Positions 54,401 to 63,200 of a stretch of 64,000 nt of DNA are shown here, one piece after another. Made by a program: the position numbers and the translations under genes. The notes beneath the pieces are model-generated. The model was not told where the DNA came from and searched no databases. It saw nothing but the letters and a program-made list of their open reading frames with translations. Source of the DNA: Candidatus Jettenia sp. (lineage in GTDB: Bacteria > Planctomycetota > Brocadiia > Brocadiales > Brocadiaceae); assembly GCA_021650895.1 (NCBI GenBank), contig CP091278.1, positions 711,659 through 775,658 on the forward strand, given 5' to 3'. The stretch's first letter is position 1, and every line of letters begins with the position of its first letter.

Positions 54401-54460
54401 GGTAAAGGTCGCACCCGTTGCGCCTGCCACCTGTAGGAAAGTCCTCCTCGTAAGTTTCAT
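51419..54460 (-). CDS. nxrA: nitrite oxidoreductase alpha subunit (NxrA), main part
   Basis: 1,013 residues of the molybdenum-bis-MGD catalytic subunit of the NarG/NXR group in anammox bacteria; it oxidises nitrite to nitrate, supplying electrons in the anammoxosome. A twin-arginine signal, KLTRRTFLQ, starts the protein. Fe-S (FS0) ligands are in FTYCCSPNDTHAC (Cys66, Cys67, Cys75) and RMCLKG (Cys115). The likely Mo ligand Asp275 is in NYTWHGDQ. Bis-MGD segments include KLVIQTGKN and a C-terminal dinucleotide-binding part. TGA at 51419-51421 cuts off the final 136 residues, which follow in the next frame. No NxrB or NxrC gene is adjacent. The promoter is at 54696-54746, with a leader of about 230 bases that includes a palindromic repeat. 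Confidence 0.93.
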   Translation of the reverse strand: MKLTRRTFLQVAGATGATFTLANKAMAFRLLKPAVEVGNPLDAYPDRAWESVYREQYRYDRTFTYCCSPNDTHACRVRAFVRNEVLMRVEQNYDHQNYADLYGNKATRNWNPRMCLKGYTFHRRVYGPYRLRYPLIRKGWKQWADDGFPELTPENKSKYMFDARGQDELLKASWDDAWTYAAKGIIHITKKYSGEEGARKLLDQGYPKEMVDAMKGAGTRTFKGRGGMGLLGVIGKYGMYRFNNSLALVDSHNRGVGPDKALGGRNWSNYTWHGDQAPGHPFVHGLQTSDVDMNDVRFSKLVIQTGKNLIENKMPEAHWLTQVFERGGKLVVITPEYSPSAQKADYWIPIKCNTDTALFLGITKILMDEKLYDADYVKKFTDFPLLVRTDTLKRLQAKDIFPDYKLEDMSHGASYKIHGLHDDQREIIGDFVVWDAKTNSPKPITRDDVGDKLVAKGIDPALDGIFKVKTVDGKEIEVMPLFEMYKIHLKDYDIDSVVEMTNSPKELIVRLAHDIATIKPVAIHYGEGINHWFHATLFNRSTYLPLMLTGNIGCPGSGSHTWSGNYKAGNFQASKWSGPGFYGWVAEDVFNPNLDPDAPATELKVKGRAYDEEVAYWNHNDRPLIVNTPKYGRKCFTGKTHMPTPTKIMWFTNVNLVNNAKHVYQMLKNVNPNIEQIMSNDIEMTGSIEYADFAFPANSWAEFETHEITTSCSNPFIQIWKGGIKPVNDSKDDVMILAGMGAKLGELLRDMRFHDVWKFALEGRPEVYIQRLLDGSTTTKGYSFVDIINGKYGEPGVALLLYRTYPRHPFWEQVHESLPFYTPTGRLQGYNDESEIIEYGENFIVHREGPEATQYLPNVIVSTNPYIRPDDYGIPENAEHWDERTVRNIKKSWAETKKTKNFLWEKGYKFYCVTPKSRHTVHSQWAVTDWNFIWNNNFGDPYRMDKRMPGVGEHQIHMNPEAAKDLGINDGDYVYVDANPADRPYEGWKPSDPFYKVARLMLRCKYNPAYPYG

Positions 54461-54567
54461 ACTTCCTACTCCTTTCTTGAATAGATTAAATGATAATATT
54501 CAGGGATCTTTAAAGAAAACTGTCAATACATCTCTTAAATTTTTCTGGATACAAGTAGTAGTATAAT

Positions 54568-54655
54568 GTAGGACAAGGCTTTAGCCTTGCCTCCCCGCCT
54601 GAATACCTGCACGAGGATAGCAATCCGAAAGGGTTACCCTACAGAATGAAAATTC
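54568..54655. repeat. palindromic repeat inside the nxrA leader
   Basis: The GTAGG/CTACA-bounded module with GGACAAGGCTTTAGCCTTGCC and AACCCTTTCGGATTGC-like inverted parts (54571-54642), followed by AAAATTCCTATACAT, corresponds to the module at 1456-1535 plus the common border motif. It lies between the predicted transcription start (near 54689) and the nxrA ATG (54460), so it is transcribed in the nxrA leader. Confidence 0.6.
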
Positions 54656-54695
54656 CTATACATCAAGAGAGCAATGCCGCAGATTAACGCTCTTA

Positions 54696-54746
54696 AGTAT
54701 ACATTTGTTTACTTAATTTGTCAATATCAAATAAACTATTGTTTAT
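54696..54746 (-). promoter_or_regulatory. nxrA promoter with GTAAAC-N4-type operator
   Basis: On the minus strand, TTGACA (54719-54724) and TATACT (54696-54701) are 17 bases apart. ATAAACAATAGTTTAT (54731-54746) lies 6 bases upstream of the -35 box, and a GTAAAC half-site lies in the spacer. This is the same architecture as the antiporter promoter. Predicted transcription start near 54689. The remaining 54747-55139 region contains TTGACT-N17-TTATGT near 54874-54902 as a possible promoter of the dehydrogenase gene, and several GTGTCA repeats near 54995-55065. Confidence 0.68.
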
Positions 54747-55139
54747 ATATCACGATACTACGAAATATCACAACCCTTTTGTTTTTGATTTATAATAATG
54801 CTACACGATATTTCCTATGAGGTAACGAGGTTGTAGAAGTAAGGGTGAGCACGCTCTTATTTTATTTTTTGGCTTGACTTAAAATACTAAAGCATGTTAT
54901 GTAAATATGAGTAATATCAACGAGTAAAAAATAGCATGAAAAAGGCAAACTCTGAGTGATCAGAGGACGCAAAGGAAAGGGTCTTGTAATAGTGGACAGT
55001 GTTTGTGAATAGTGTCAGTATACATACCAGACACTTACACTCATAACTGACACGAAGAAATAAGATAGCCTTACTGCCAAAGATTGTTATGGTAAATATC
55101 TTTGCAGCAAGGTTTTTTTGTTTTTAAGGAGGTTGCTCT

Positions 55140-56006
55140 ATGACTCAACAATTTCAGGAAAAAAAGTATCCGCCTCAACACCAGGAACAGCAACCGGGAA
55201 AAGAACATCAAATGCAGCCCAAGCCGAAAAGTCAGATGAAGGAGTACCGTGGCTGCGATAAGTTACAGGACAAGGTAGCTCTTATCACGGGCGGGGATAG
55301 TGGTATAGGGAGGGCTGCAGCTATCGCCTTTGCCAAGGAAGGGGCACAGGTATCTGTCGTATATCATAATGAGCATAAAGATGCAGAGGAAACCCGCAGA
55401 TTAATAGAAAAGGAAGGACGTCGTTGTTTATTGATTGCGGGTGATGTTGGTGATGGGGTATTCTGCTCACAAGCAGTCAAGAAGACCGTTAATGAACTAG
55501 GTAAGCTCGATATCCTAGTCAACAATGCTGCCGTACAGTTTGTTCAGGAAAGCATAGAAAATATTACAGAGGAACAATTGGTAACTACATTCCGTACCAA
55601 CATTTTCTCGTATTTTTTTATGACCCGAGCGGCCTTAAAACATTTAGGGAAAGGTTCTACTATCATTAATACCACCTCCGTCACTGCATATCGGGGCAGC
55701 CCGCATCTTTTGGATTACTCCTCTACGAAAGGCGCAATTGTTTCCTTTACTCGTTCGCTGGCCTTATCCCTGATCAAAGAAGGCATCCGTGTAAATGCTG
55801 TAGCACCTGGACCGGTTTGGACACCGCTCATTCCTGCCAGTTTTCCTGAAGAAAAGGTAGAGAGTTTCGGCGCCCAGGTTCCTATGGAGAGGGCAGGAGA
55901 ACCAGATGAAATTGCCCCTTGTTATGTATTTTTAGCCTCTAACGATTCCTCATACATAACAGGACAAGTTCTTCACCCTAACGGCGGAGAGATGGTCGGC
56001 GGGTAA
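55140..56006 (+). CDS. short-chain dehydrogenase/reductase (SDR), YghA/YhdF-like
   Basis: 288 residues. After a Gln/Pro/Lys-rich N-terminal 40 residues comes the SDR fold: ALITGGDSGIGRAAAIAFAKEGA (NAD(P) binding, near residue 48), LVNNAAVQ near 128, catalytic Ser in TTSVTAYRG near 180, YSSTKGAIV (Tyr and Lys) near 198, and C-terminal ITGQVLHPNGGEMVGG. AAGGAGG lies 8 bases before the ATG. This subgroup is often a general-stress oxidoreductase, and the substrate is unknown. Confidence 0.92.
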   Translation: MTQQFQEKKYPPQHQEQQPGKEHQMQPKPKSQMKEYRGCDKLQDKVALITGGDSGIGRAAAIAFAKEGAQVSVVYHNEHKDAEETRRLIEKEGRRCLLIAGDVGDGVFCSQAVKKTVNELGKLDILVNNAAVQFVQESIENITEEQLVTTFRTNIFSYFFMTRAALKHLGKGSTIINTTSVTAYRGSPHLLDYSSTKGAIVSFTRSLALSLIKEGIRVNAVAPGPVWTPLIPASFPEEKVESFGAQVPMERAGEPDEIAPCYVFLASNDSSYITGQVLHPNGGEMVGG

Positions 56007-56191
56007 TTTATTATGGTGCTCTTCAAATATCAATGTCGAAGACTCTTTTATCTGTGAATGTTTAGCGTTGTAATTTCACCGATCTTTCTGTAAAAGAGAG
56101 ATCGAGGAATAAGATGACAAAGCTCGTAAGGAGATTGAACCGCGGAAAATCTGAATAACTGAAAATATCTATCTCTACGGAAGGAAGAAGG

Positions 56192-56917
56192 ATGGAATTT
56201 ACGATGAATACATTAGGAAAAGCAAAGGAACCTTTTATATTTTCTACACAATTCTCTCTCACCGAGCTTACAGGGCTAAAAGCAACAAATTTGCAACAGT
56301 TACTAGACCTCATCAAGACCGTTCCAGGATCAGTTATTTATCATCATACCCATCATTTTCTCCAGGAACATCAATATTTATTACCTGAACCGCCAAATGA
56401 TTTTTCCTACTGGGTTACTGAATTTTTAGGTGAAGCAAGGCTTGGTGAATATTTGCTGAGCATTGATACCATTCAGTACGCAACAATTCGTGAACTCCGT
56501 GATAAAATAGCTCGTACCATTGAAGATTACGTTAAAGACTACCCAACATCATTGAATAAATTTACAACCACAGGAGAAGAGTTCCGTTTTTTAAAATCTG
56601 TTAGCTTTGTTTTACAAACACCACATAAAGCTTCAGACCTTAAGGAATTCAAAACTGCATTGCAAAAAGTAACACCTCGTTCTCTCTATTTTCACATGTT
56701 TGAGGCAAGACTTCGTATAAGACAAGGCATTAATGATTTTTCTAAGTGGCTAGAAGATTGTTTATCAGAAAATAAACTGGCAAATAAAATAGCTGCCCTG
56801 GACCCCTATACCTATACTTTAGAAAATTTACGATTTACCATTATAAAGTTAGTCGAAAAAAGAATTACCGAATCTTTAAAGGAACATCCGGTTATTCCAG
56901 AAGCTCTTCCAAGATAA
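56192..56917 (+). CDS. DUF5752-family protein
   Basis: 241 residues. Two imperfect halves: FSLTELTGLKATNLQQLLDLIKTVPGSVIYHHTHHFLQEH...FSYWVTEFLGEARLGEYLLSID and LQTPHKASDLKEFKTALQKVTPRSLYFHMFEARLRIRQGINDFSKWLEDCL...LANKIAALDPYTYTLENLR. The pair HxHHF / HMFEAR and (Y/K)W suits DUF5752, a family often encoded beside trehalose synthase-type glycosyltransferases. GGAAGGAAG is upstream. The gene runs 9 bases ahead of the glycosyltransferase, so an operon is likely. The function is not known. Confidence 0.75.
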   Translation: MEFTMNTLGKAKEPFIFSTQFSLTELTGLKATNLQQLLDLIKTVPGSVIYHHTHHFLQEHQYLLPEPPNDFSYWVTEFLGEARLGEYLLSIDTIQYATIRELRDKIARTIEDYVKDYPTSLNKFTTTGEEFRFLKSVSFVLQTPHKASDLKEFKTALQKVTPRSLYFHMFEARLRIRQGINDFSKWLEDCLSENKLANKIAALDPYTYTLENLRFTIIKLVEKRITESLKEHPVIPEALPR

Positions 56918-56926
56918 AAAAGAATT

Positions 56927-58150
56927 ATGGCAAAAATTTCAGAATATAGTTCTGTAGTCGGTTCTAGCACCATTGAAGAGTTACAAATATTAGCAGGCAG
57001 ACTTCACGGAAAAGTCGTTCAAAATATCAATTCTACTGCAACAGGAGGTGGTGTTGCAGAACTTCTCAGTCGAATTGTGCCTTTGTTACAGGAATTAGGG
57101 GTGAATACCAGGTGGGATGTAATTAAAGGCGGGGAGAGTTTCTTCAATGTTACAAAGAAATTCCACAATGCCTTGCACGGAAGGCCTGAAGAGATTAGTC
57201 CACAAATGTTTGAAGCATTTATGGAGACAAGTCAGCAAAACATTGACGAACTTAAGGTATATGGAGATATCATGATTATCCATGATCCACAACCTATTGC
57301 GCTTATTAAAAAAAAATTGTCTATGCCCGGTAGCAAGTGGGCCTGGCGATGTCATATCGACATCTCCTCCCCGGATACTCACGTATGGAATTTTCTAAAA
57401 CCATTTATTCATCAGTATGATAGCGCGATTTTTTCTTCCCCAAATTTCTCACCAGCCTTACCTATCCGGCAATTTCTTATCCTGCCGTCTATCGATCCTT
57501 TAAGCGATAAGAATAAAGATCTGCCTCAAGAAACAATCGATGCGGTACTGGAAAAATATCAAATCAAGAAAGATAAACCTATTATTACCCAGATCTCACG
57601 GTTTGACTATCTGAAAGACCCTATTGGCGTTATTGAAGCCTACCGTTTAGTAAAGAAGCGTATCGACTGTCAACTCATTCTCGCCGGAGGAACAGCTACA
57701 GATGATCCGGAATCAAGCAAGGTTTTTGCAGACACAAAAGAAATAGCAGGAAGCGATACAGATATACATATTCTCCCTGTTCCATCCGGAAGTGACTTAG
57801 AAATCAATGCGCTACAAAGGGCGTCCACCGTCATTGTACAAAAATCACTGCGTGAAGGGTTTGGACTTACCGTAACCGAGGCATTATGGAAGGCAAAACC
57901 GGTTGTCGCTTCCAGCACCGGTGGTATCCCATTACAAATCAAACATAAATATAATGGACTTTTATGCCATAGTATTTTTGGCGCCGCTCTTTCTATAAAA
58001 CAGTTATTACATAACCCAGAATATGCTAAAAGGCTCGGTGAAAATGGACGTGAACACGTTAAACAAAACTTTATCCTTACTCGTCATCTCAAGGATTGCC
58101 TGCTTTTATTCTTATGCATGTATCATCCTGACGATATCATTCATTTATAA
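56927..58150 (+). CDS. GT4 glycosyltransferase, trehalose synthase (TreT)-like
   Basis: 407 residues of GT-B fold. N-terminal NINSTATGGGVAELLSRIVPLLQELGVNTRWDVI is typical of TreT-like proteins, followed by DIMIIHDPQPIALI, WRCHIDISSPD and the C-terminal nucleotide-sugar site with SLREGFGLTVTEALWKAKPVVASSTGGIPLQI (E-x7-E motif). TreT joins NDP-glucose and glucose to trehalose in a reversible reaction. Neighbouring ABC transporter genes suggest linkage of synthesis and uptake. The exact sugar is not certain. Confidence 0.85.
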   Translation: MAKISEYSSVVGSSTIEELQILAGRLHGKVVQNINSTATGGGVAELLSRIVPLLQELGVNTRWDVIKGGESFFNVTKKFHNALHGRPEEISPQMFEAFMETSQQNIDELKVYGDIMIIHDPQPIALIKKKLSMPGSKWAWRCHIDISSPDTHVWNFLKPFIHQYDSAIFSSPNFSPALPIRQFLILPSIDPLSDKNKDLPQETIDAVLEKYQIKKDKPIITQISRFDYLKDPIGVIEAYRLVKKRIDCQLILAGGTATDDPESSKVFADTKEIAGSDTDIHILPVPSGSDLEINALQRASTVIVQKSLREGFGLTVTEALWKAKPVVASSTGGIPLQIKHKYNGLLCHSIFGAALSIKQLLHNPEYAKRLGENGREHVKQNFILTRHLKDCLLLFLCMYHPDDIIHL

Positions 58151-58231
58151 TTGATCACCAAGATACAAAGGCGAAAAAAGAAGTCTTTTAAGGTTTAATT
58201 TTCTCTATCCTAAACAACAGTTTAAATCACT

Positions 58232-59053
58232 ATGAATTATTATAAAAAAGCTTTATTTTACCTGCTCGTAATTATTATTACCATTTGGAGTATATTTCCT
58301 TTCTTTTGGATTTTATTAACCTCCATCAAGCCTCCCTTTCAGATTATGCAATTACCACCAGTATTTCCCACTACCATTACTCTTGCTGCATATAAGAATG
58401 TCCTTCTGAAAAGTTATTTTCCTCATTATTTATTCAATAGTTTCATGGTATCGTTATCAACGGTATTCATTACAATACCAATCGCACTTCTTGCGGCTTA
58501 CAGTATATCACGCTTCTCATTCCGAGGGAAAACGTCCATTCTCTTTATGATTATTATTTTATTTACCCTCCCTTCCATAAGCCTTGTAGCTGCCCTTTAT
58601 AAACTATTTTATACCTTAGGCTGGATTAATCTTCCTATTTCTCTTATCGTTACGTACAGTGCCAATAATTTCCCTTTAGCCTTTTTTCTTCTGGTAAAAT
58701 ATCTTGATAAGATCCCAACAGATATGGACTGTGCTGCCCTTATTGATGGATGCACTTATTTTCAAGCCTTTCGGTACATTATTACTCCTTTATCATTACC
58801 GGGCGTTATTTCTGCAGCAGTTCTTATTTTTATTTTTTGCTGGAATGAATTTCTTTTTGCGCTTACTTTTACCCTTGATGAATCATCAAGATTAGCATCA
58901 GTAGGAATTGCATTATTTCAGGGTACCTTTGAAATTCCCTGGGGTGATATTGCAGCAGCATCAGTTATAGTAACACTTCCTCTTCTTCTGTTTTTGCTGT
59001 TTTTTCAAAAATATATTATACAGGGGCTAACAGCAGGAGCGCTCAAAGGATGA
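58232..59053 (+). CDS. carbohydrate ABC transporter permease, MalG/ThuG type
   Basis: 273 residues with six membrane helices (about 12-33, 68-90, 103-125, 135-155, 185-205, 240-262). The cytoplasmic EAA loop is DCAALIDGCTYFQAFRYIITPLSLPG near 180. It pairs with the ATPase encoded next (4-base overlap, ATGA). The second permease of such importers (MalF type) is not found in the window. The preceding 80 bases contain no clear promoter. Confidence 0.93.
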   Translation: MNYYKKALFYLLVIIITIWSIFPFFWILLTSIKPPFQIMQLPPVFPTTITLAAYKNVLLKSYFPHYLFNSFMVSLSTVFITIPIALLAAYSISRFSFRGKTSILFMIIILFTLPSISLVAALYKLFYTLGWINLPISLIVTYSANNFPLAFFLLVKYLDKIPTDMDCAALIDGCTYFQAFRYIITPLSLPGVISAAVLIFIFCWNEFLFALTFTLDESSRLASVGIALFQGTFEIPWGDIAAASVIVTLPLLLFLLFFQKYIIQGLTAGALKG

Positions 59054-60105
59054 AAATAAAATTACAAGATGTTATAAAACTCTACAACAACCATTACGCT
59101 GCCGTGAACAAGCTGAATTTAGATATATCCAGTGGTGAATTTCTTGTTGTGCTCGGTCCTAGCGGAAGCGGAAAATCCACAACCTTGAATATGCTTGCTG
59201 GTTTAGAAATACCTACCTCCGGACATATATTCTTTAATGAACGTATCGTGAATAATGTCCCGCCAAGAAAAAGAGATATCGCTTTGGTCTTCCAGAATTA
59301 TGCCCTATACCCCCACATGAAGAGTTATGATAATATTGCCTTCCCTCTGAGAATGCGAAAAGAAAAGGATTTACACCAGCGGGTTATGAAAACCGCTGAA
59401 ATGCTGGGATTAAGTGCCTTACTGCATAAGTACCCAAAAGAACTCTCTGGTGGAGAAAGGCAACGGATAGCATTGGCACGGGCACTTGTGAGAAATCCAC
59501 AAGTCTTTCTCATGGATGAGCCACTCAGTAATTTAGACGCACGGCTTCGGCTCTCAGCGCGAGGAGAGTTAAAGAAATTACAAAAACAGCGTAATGTCAC
59601 TACAATATATGTCACTCATGACCAAACAGAAGCGCTTACTCTGGGAGATCGCATCGTAATCATGGATAAAGGCAACTTACAACAGATAGGCGCACCGGAT
59701 GAAATATATCAGAAACCGCACAATACCTTTGTTGCCAGTTTCATTGGGACTCCTCCCATGAACATGGTACAGGTGCAGAAATATACCACCCATTCTTTTA
59801 TCCTTGAAAATACTACGATTGAATTTCCCACCCCGTTACCTGATCAAACAAATCTTATTCTCGGCATAAGGCCTGAAAATCTGACGATAGTACCAGCAGA
59901 TGCACAATTCATTATGCCATGCACCGTGGAACATATAGAATATCTCGGTAATGAATCAATAGGACATATTAAAATCAATCCCACGACAATATGGTATGCA
60001 AAGAATATGAGAGAAGGAATAAAGATAGGTGATAAAGCTGGTTTAAAATTCTCACCAGATGATGCCCACTGGTTTGATTCTGTAACCAGAAAAAGGATAG
60101 CATAA
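59050..60105 (+). CDS. sugar ABC transporter ATP-binding protein, UgpC/MsmX type
   Basis: 351 residues. Walker A GPSGSGKST near 36, Q-loop VFQNYALYPHM near 80, signature LSGGERQRIALARAL near 135, Walker B VFLMDEPLSNLDA near 154, switch His in VTHDQTEALTLGDR, and a C-terminal OB-type regulatory domain (about 240-351, LGIRPENL). These are the marks of the MsmX/MalK family that energises sugar importers. The start overlaps the permease stop. Confidence 0.95.
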   Translation: MKIKLQDVIKLYNNHYAAVNKLNLDISSGEFLVVLGPSGSGKSTTLNMLAGLEIPTSGHIFFNERIVNNVPPRKRDIALVFQNYALYPHMKSYDNIAFPLRMRKEKDLHQRVMKTAEMLGLSALLHKYPKELSGGERQRIALARALVRNPQVFLMDEPLSNLDARLRLSARGELKKLQKQRNVTTIYVTHDQTEALTLGDRIVIMDKGNLQQIGAPDEIYQKPHNTFVASFIGTPPMNMVQVQKYTTHSFILENTTIEFPTPLPDQTNLILGIRPENLTIVPADAQFIMPCTVEHIEYLGNESIGHIKINPTTIWYAKNMREGIKIGDKAGLKFSPDDAHWFDSVTRKRIA

Positions 60106-60241
60106 TCGAAATTGTTTCTCCATGAAGACACAAAGAAAGAATCGAAGCATTAACCAGGGGGAAGCCGTCTCCTGGCAGCGATTGATAATGAACAAGTATA
60201 GTAATTTATACAGATGATCAATTTGTTGTGAAAGGTAAAGC

Positions 60242-63200
60242 ATGAACTGGTATCAGCTTCCTGTAAAAGAAATAGTGAAAAAACTTGGAACATCCGATGA
60301 GGGATTGCCTGATAAGGAAGCCAAAGAACGCCTTCAGCAATATGGTCCAAATAGACTTGCAGAAGAGAAAAAGATAAGCAAAATAAAGATACTCCTTCAC
60401 CAGTTTACCAGTCCCCTCATTTATATCCTTTTCGTAGCAGCATTCGTTACCTTTTTTCTGAAAGAATTTATTGATACCAGTGTAATTATGGTAGCCGTAT
60501 TCCTTAATGCAATTATTGGTTATATCCAGGAATTTAAGGCAGAACAGAGTGTCAGGGCACTCAAAAAGATGCTGATACCGAAGGCAAAGGTTTTACGGGA
60601 TGAACAAGAAAAAGAAATAAACAGCGAAGAGCTTGTACCAGGTGACATCGTTCTTCTTGCATCAGGCGGTAAGGTACCGGCAGATCTAAGACTTTTTAAG
60701 ACTCTTGAGTTAAAAATTGATGAATCCATGCTCACTGGTGAATCAATCCCTGGAGAAAAAACTACAACACCAATACAAAAGAATAATCTGACGCCCGGAG
60801 ACCAGAAGAATATGGCCTTCACAGGAACAATTGTTGTAAGTGGAAGAGGGAGAGGCATTGTTACCGAAACGGGAAATAAAACGGTTCTTGGTCAAATTGC
60901 AAAGGACGTTAGAGAAACGGTTAAAATAAAAACACCTCTTCAGAATAAACTGGAGCGGTTTGCAAAAATTATAGGAGTTGTTATTGTTGGACTTTCTGGC
61001 ATTCTCTTTGGTATAGGCTTAATGCACGGATCAAACATTTCTGAAATGTTTATGGTTGCTGTTGCCACCGCCGTATCAGCAATACCTGAAGGTCTTCCTG
61101 TTGCAGTAACCATTACCATGGCAATCGGTGTATCAAGAATGGCAAGGAGAAATGCTATTATAAGAAAATTACCCGCAGTGGAAACCCTGGGAAGTACTAC
61201 CGTCATATGCTCTGACAAGACAGGAACACTAACGAAGAATGAAATGACCGTGAAACTCATTTATAATGAAAATCATATCTATGAAGTAACCGGAACAGGA
61301 TATGATCCAAAGGGTGAGATTCTTCGTGATGAGATGCCTGTTCCACACAAAGATAAGGAAGATATCCTGCTTGTTTTACGAATAGGATTACTTTGTAATG
61401 AATCTCATATTTATCTTGAAGATAGCCAATACAAAATTGAGGGAGATCCTACAGAAGGAGCGCTTATTGTATCAGCAATAAAAGGAGATCTTAACCCTGA
61501 AGAAGAGAGGGGAAATTATCCACAAATTGCGATTATACCTTTTGAATCGGAACGCGGTTATATGGCTACCCTTAATAAGCACCGAAACAAAAAATGTATT
61601 TTTGTAAAGGGCGCCCCGGAAAAGATAGTAGACATGTGTACCAAATTTAAGACAAATAGCAGTTCTCCCAAAAAAGAGATCCTTCAGGCTGCAAATGCTT
61701 TTGCAAAAAAAGGTTTACGAGTGCTTGCATTTGCTTATAAAGAAACGCCGAACAACAAGGAAGAACTTACTCACCAGGATATAGAATCAGGATTAACCTT
61801 TGCAGGTCTTCAGGCTATGATAGATCCACCAAGACAAGAAGTAATAGAAGCAATAGAGGGGTGTAAACAAGCAGGCATCAGAACCATAATGATAACCGGT
61901 GACCATGCAATCACTGCAGTATCTATCGCAAAAGAGCTTGGATTGGGTGGACAGGATGAGAAGGTTTGCACAGGAAAAGAACTTGAAACGATGAGTGATG
62001 AAGAACTTTTTCATACGGTAAAAAACGTATCGGTATTTGCAAGGGTATCACCTCAACATAAGTTAAGAATAACGAATCAATTATTAAAACATGGTGAGGT
62101 AGTCGCAATGACAGGAGACGGAGTTAATGATGCACCTGCCCTCAAGGCTGCTCATATTGGTATTGCCATGGGCAGGACAGGAACTGATGTTGCGAAAGAG
62201 GCCTCCGATGCTGTCCTTACCGATGATAATTTTGCAAGCATTTTTGCAGCGGTTGAAGAGGGAAGGGTAGTGTATGATAATATCAAGAAGGTCACCCTCT
62301 TTCTGATATCATGCGGTTTTGGAGAACTGATTGCCATTATCACCACCGTTGCAATGGGTTTCCCTATACCCTATATAGCGGTACAGATACTCTGGTTGAA
62401 CCTCGTAACAAACGGGCTTCAAGATATCGCTCTTGCCTTTGAACCAGGAGAAAAAGGAGTCTTACAGAAACCACCAAGGCATCCGAAAGAACGTATTCTT
62501 ACCAGTATTATGATTCAAAGGACTGTTCTCATGGGACTTGTTATAGCAGCAGGAACGGTCACTCTCTACCTATACCATCTCAATAAAGGAGCATCATTAG
62601 AACAGGCTCGTACCGTAGCCCTTACAACCATGGTCATTTTCCAATCCTACCAGGCATTTAACTGCCGTTCTGAATCACAATCCATTTTCAGGAAGAATCC
62701 TCTGAGTAACCCATTTTTATTCTTCAGCATGATTGCTGCCCTCTTTGCCCATCTTTCAGTGTTGTATGTACCGGCTCTTCAATGGGTTTTTAGAACAGTT
62801 CCTCTTACCAGGGAAGAATGGATCGATATCGGAGTGATAACCGTAGCAATTGTTATTGCCGTTGAGATCGATAAATTGATAAGAAGAAAAAGGAAAACAA
62901 GAGCAACGATTACAGGATTTAAAACGGGAAAAATACTTGCATCAGTCAAAATACTTTTGATATCTGTTTGTATTTTCCTTGGATTATGGACTGCCTATAC
63001 ATTCTTCAGGCCCAAAAGAGAAGATGAAGTTGTTTTTAGTATTGGGTGTGGCGCCGAAGAAATCGGAATAATAAGGAGACTCATAGATACATTTGAAAAG
63101 GAAAATCCTGCGATACATGTTAAATTAAACATCCTTCCTGCGCCTACGGATCAGCAGCACCATTACTATCTTACTACCTTTGGGGTAAAGTCTGAAGATA

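Noticed and set aside
42466-54746. NtcA-type sites (GTA-N8-TAC) as explanation for the operators
   Set aside because: The repeats have GTA-N10-TAC and conserved AAAC/GTTT arms, which does not match the NtcA spacing.
60106-60400. Small minus-strand frames over the start of the ATPase fusion
   Set aside because: They overlap a strongly supported plus-strand gene and have no signals of their own.
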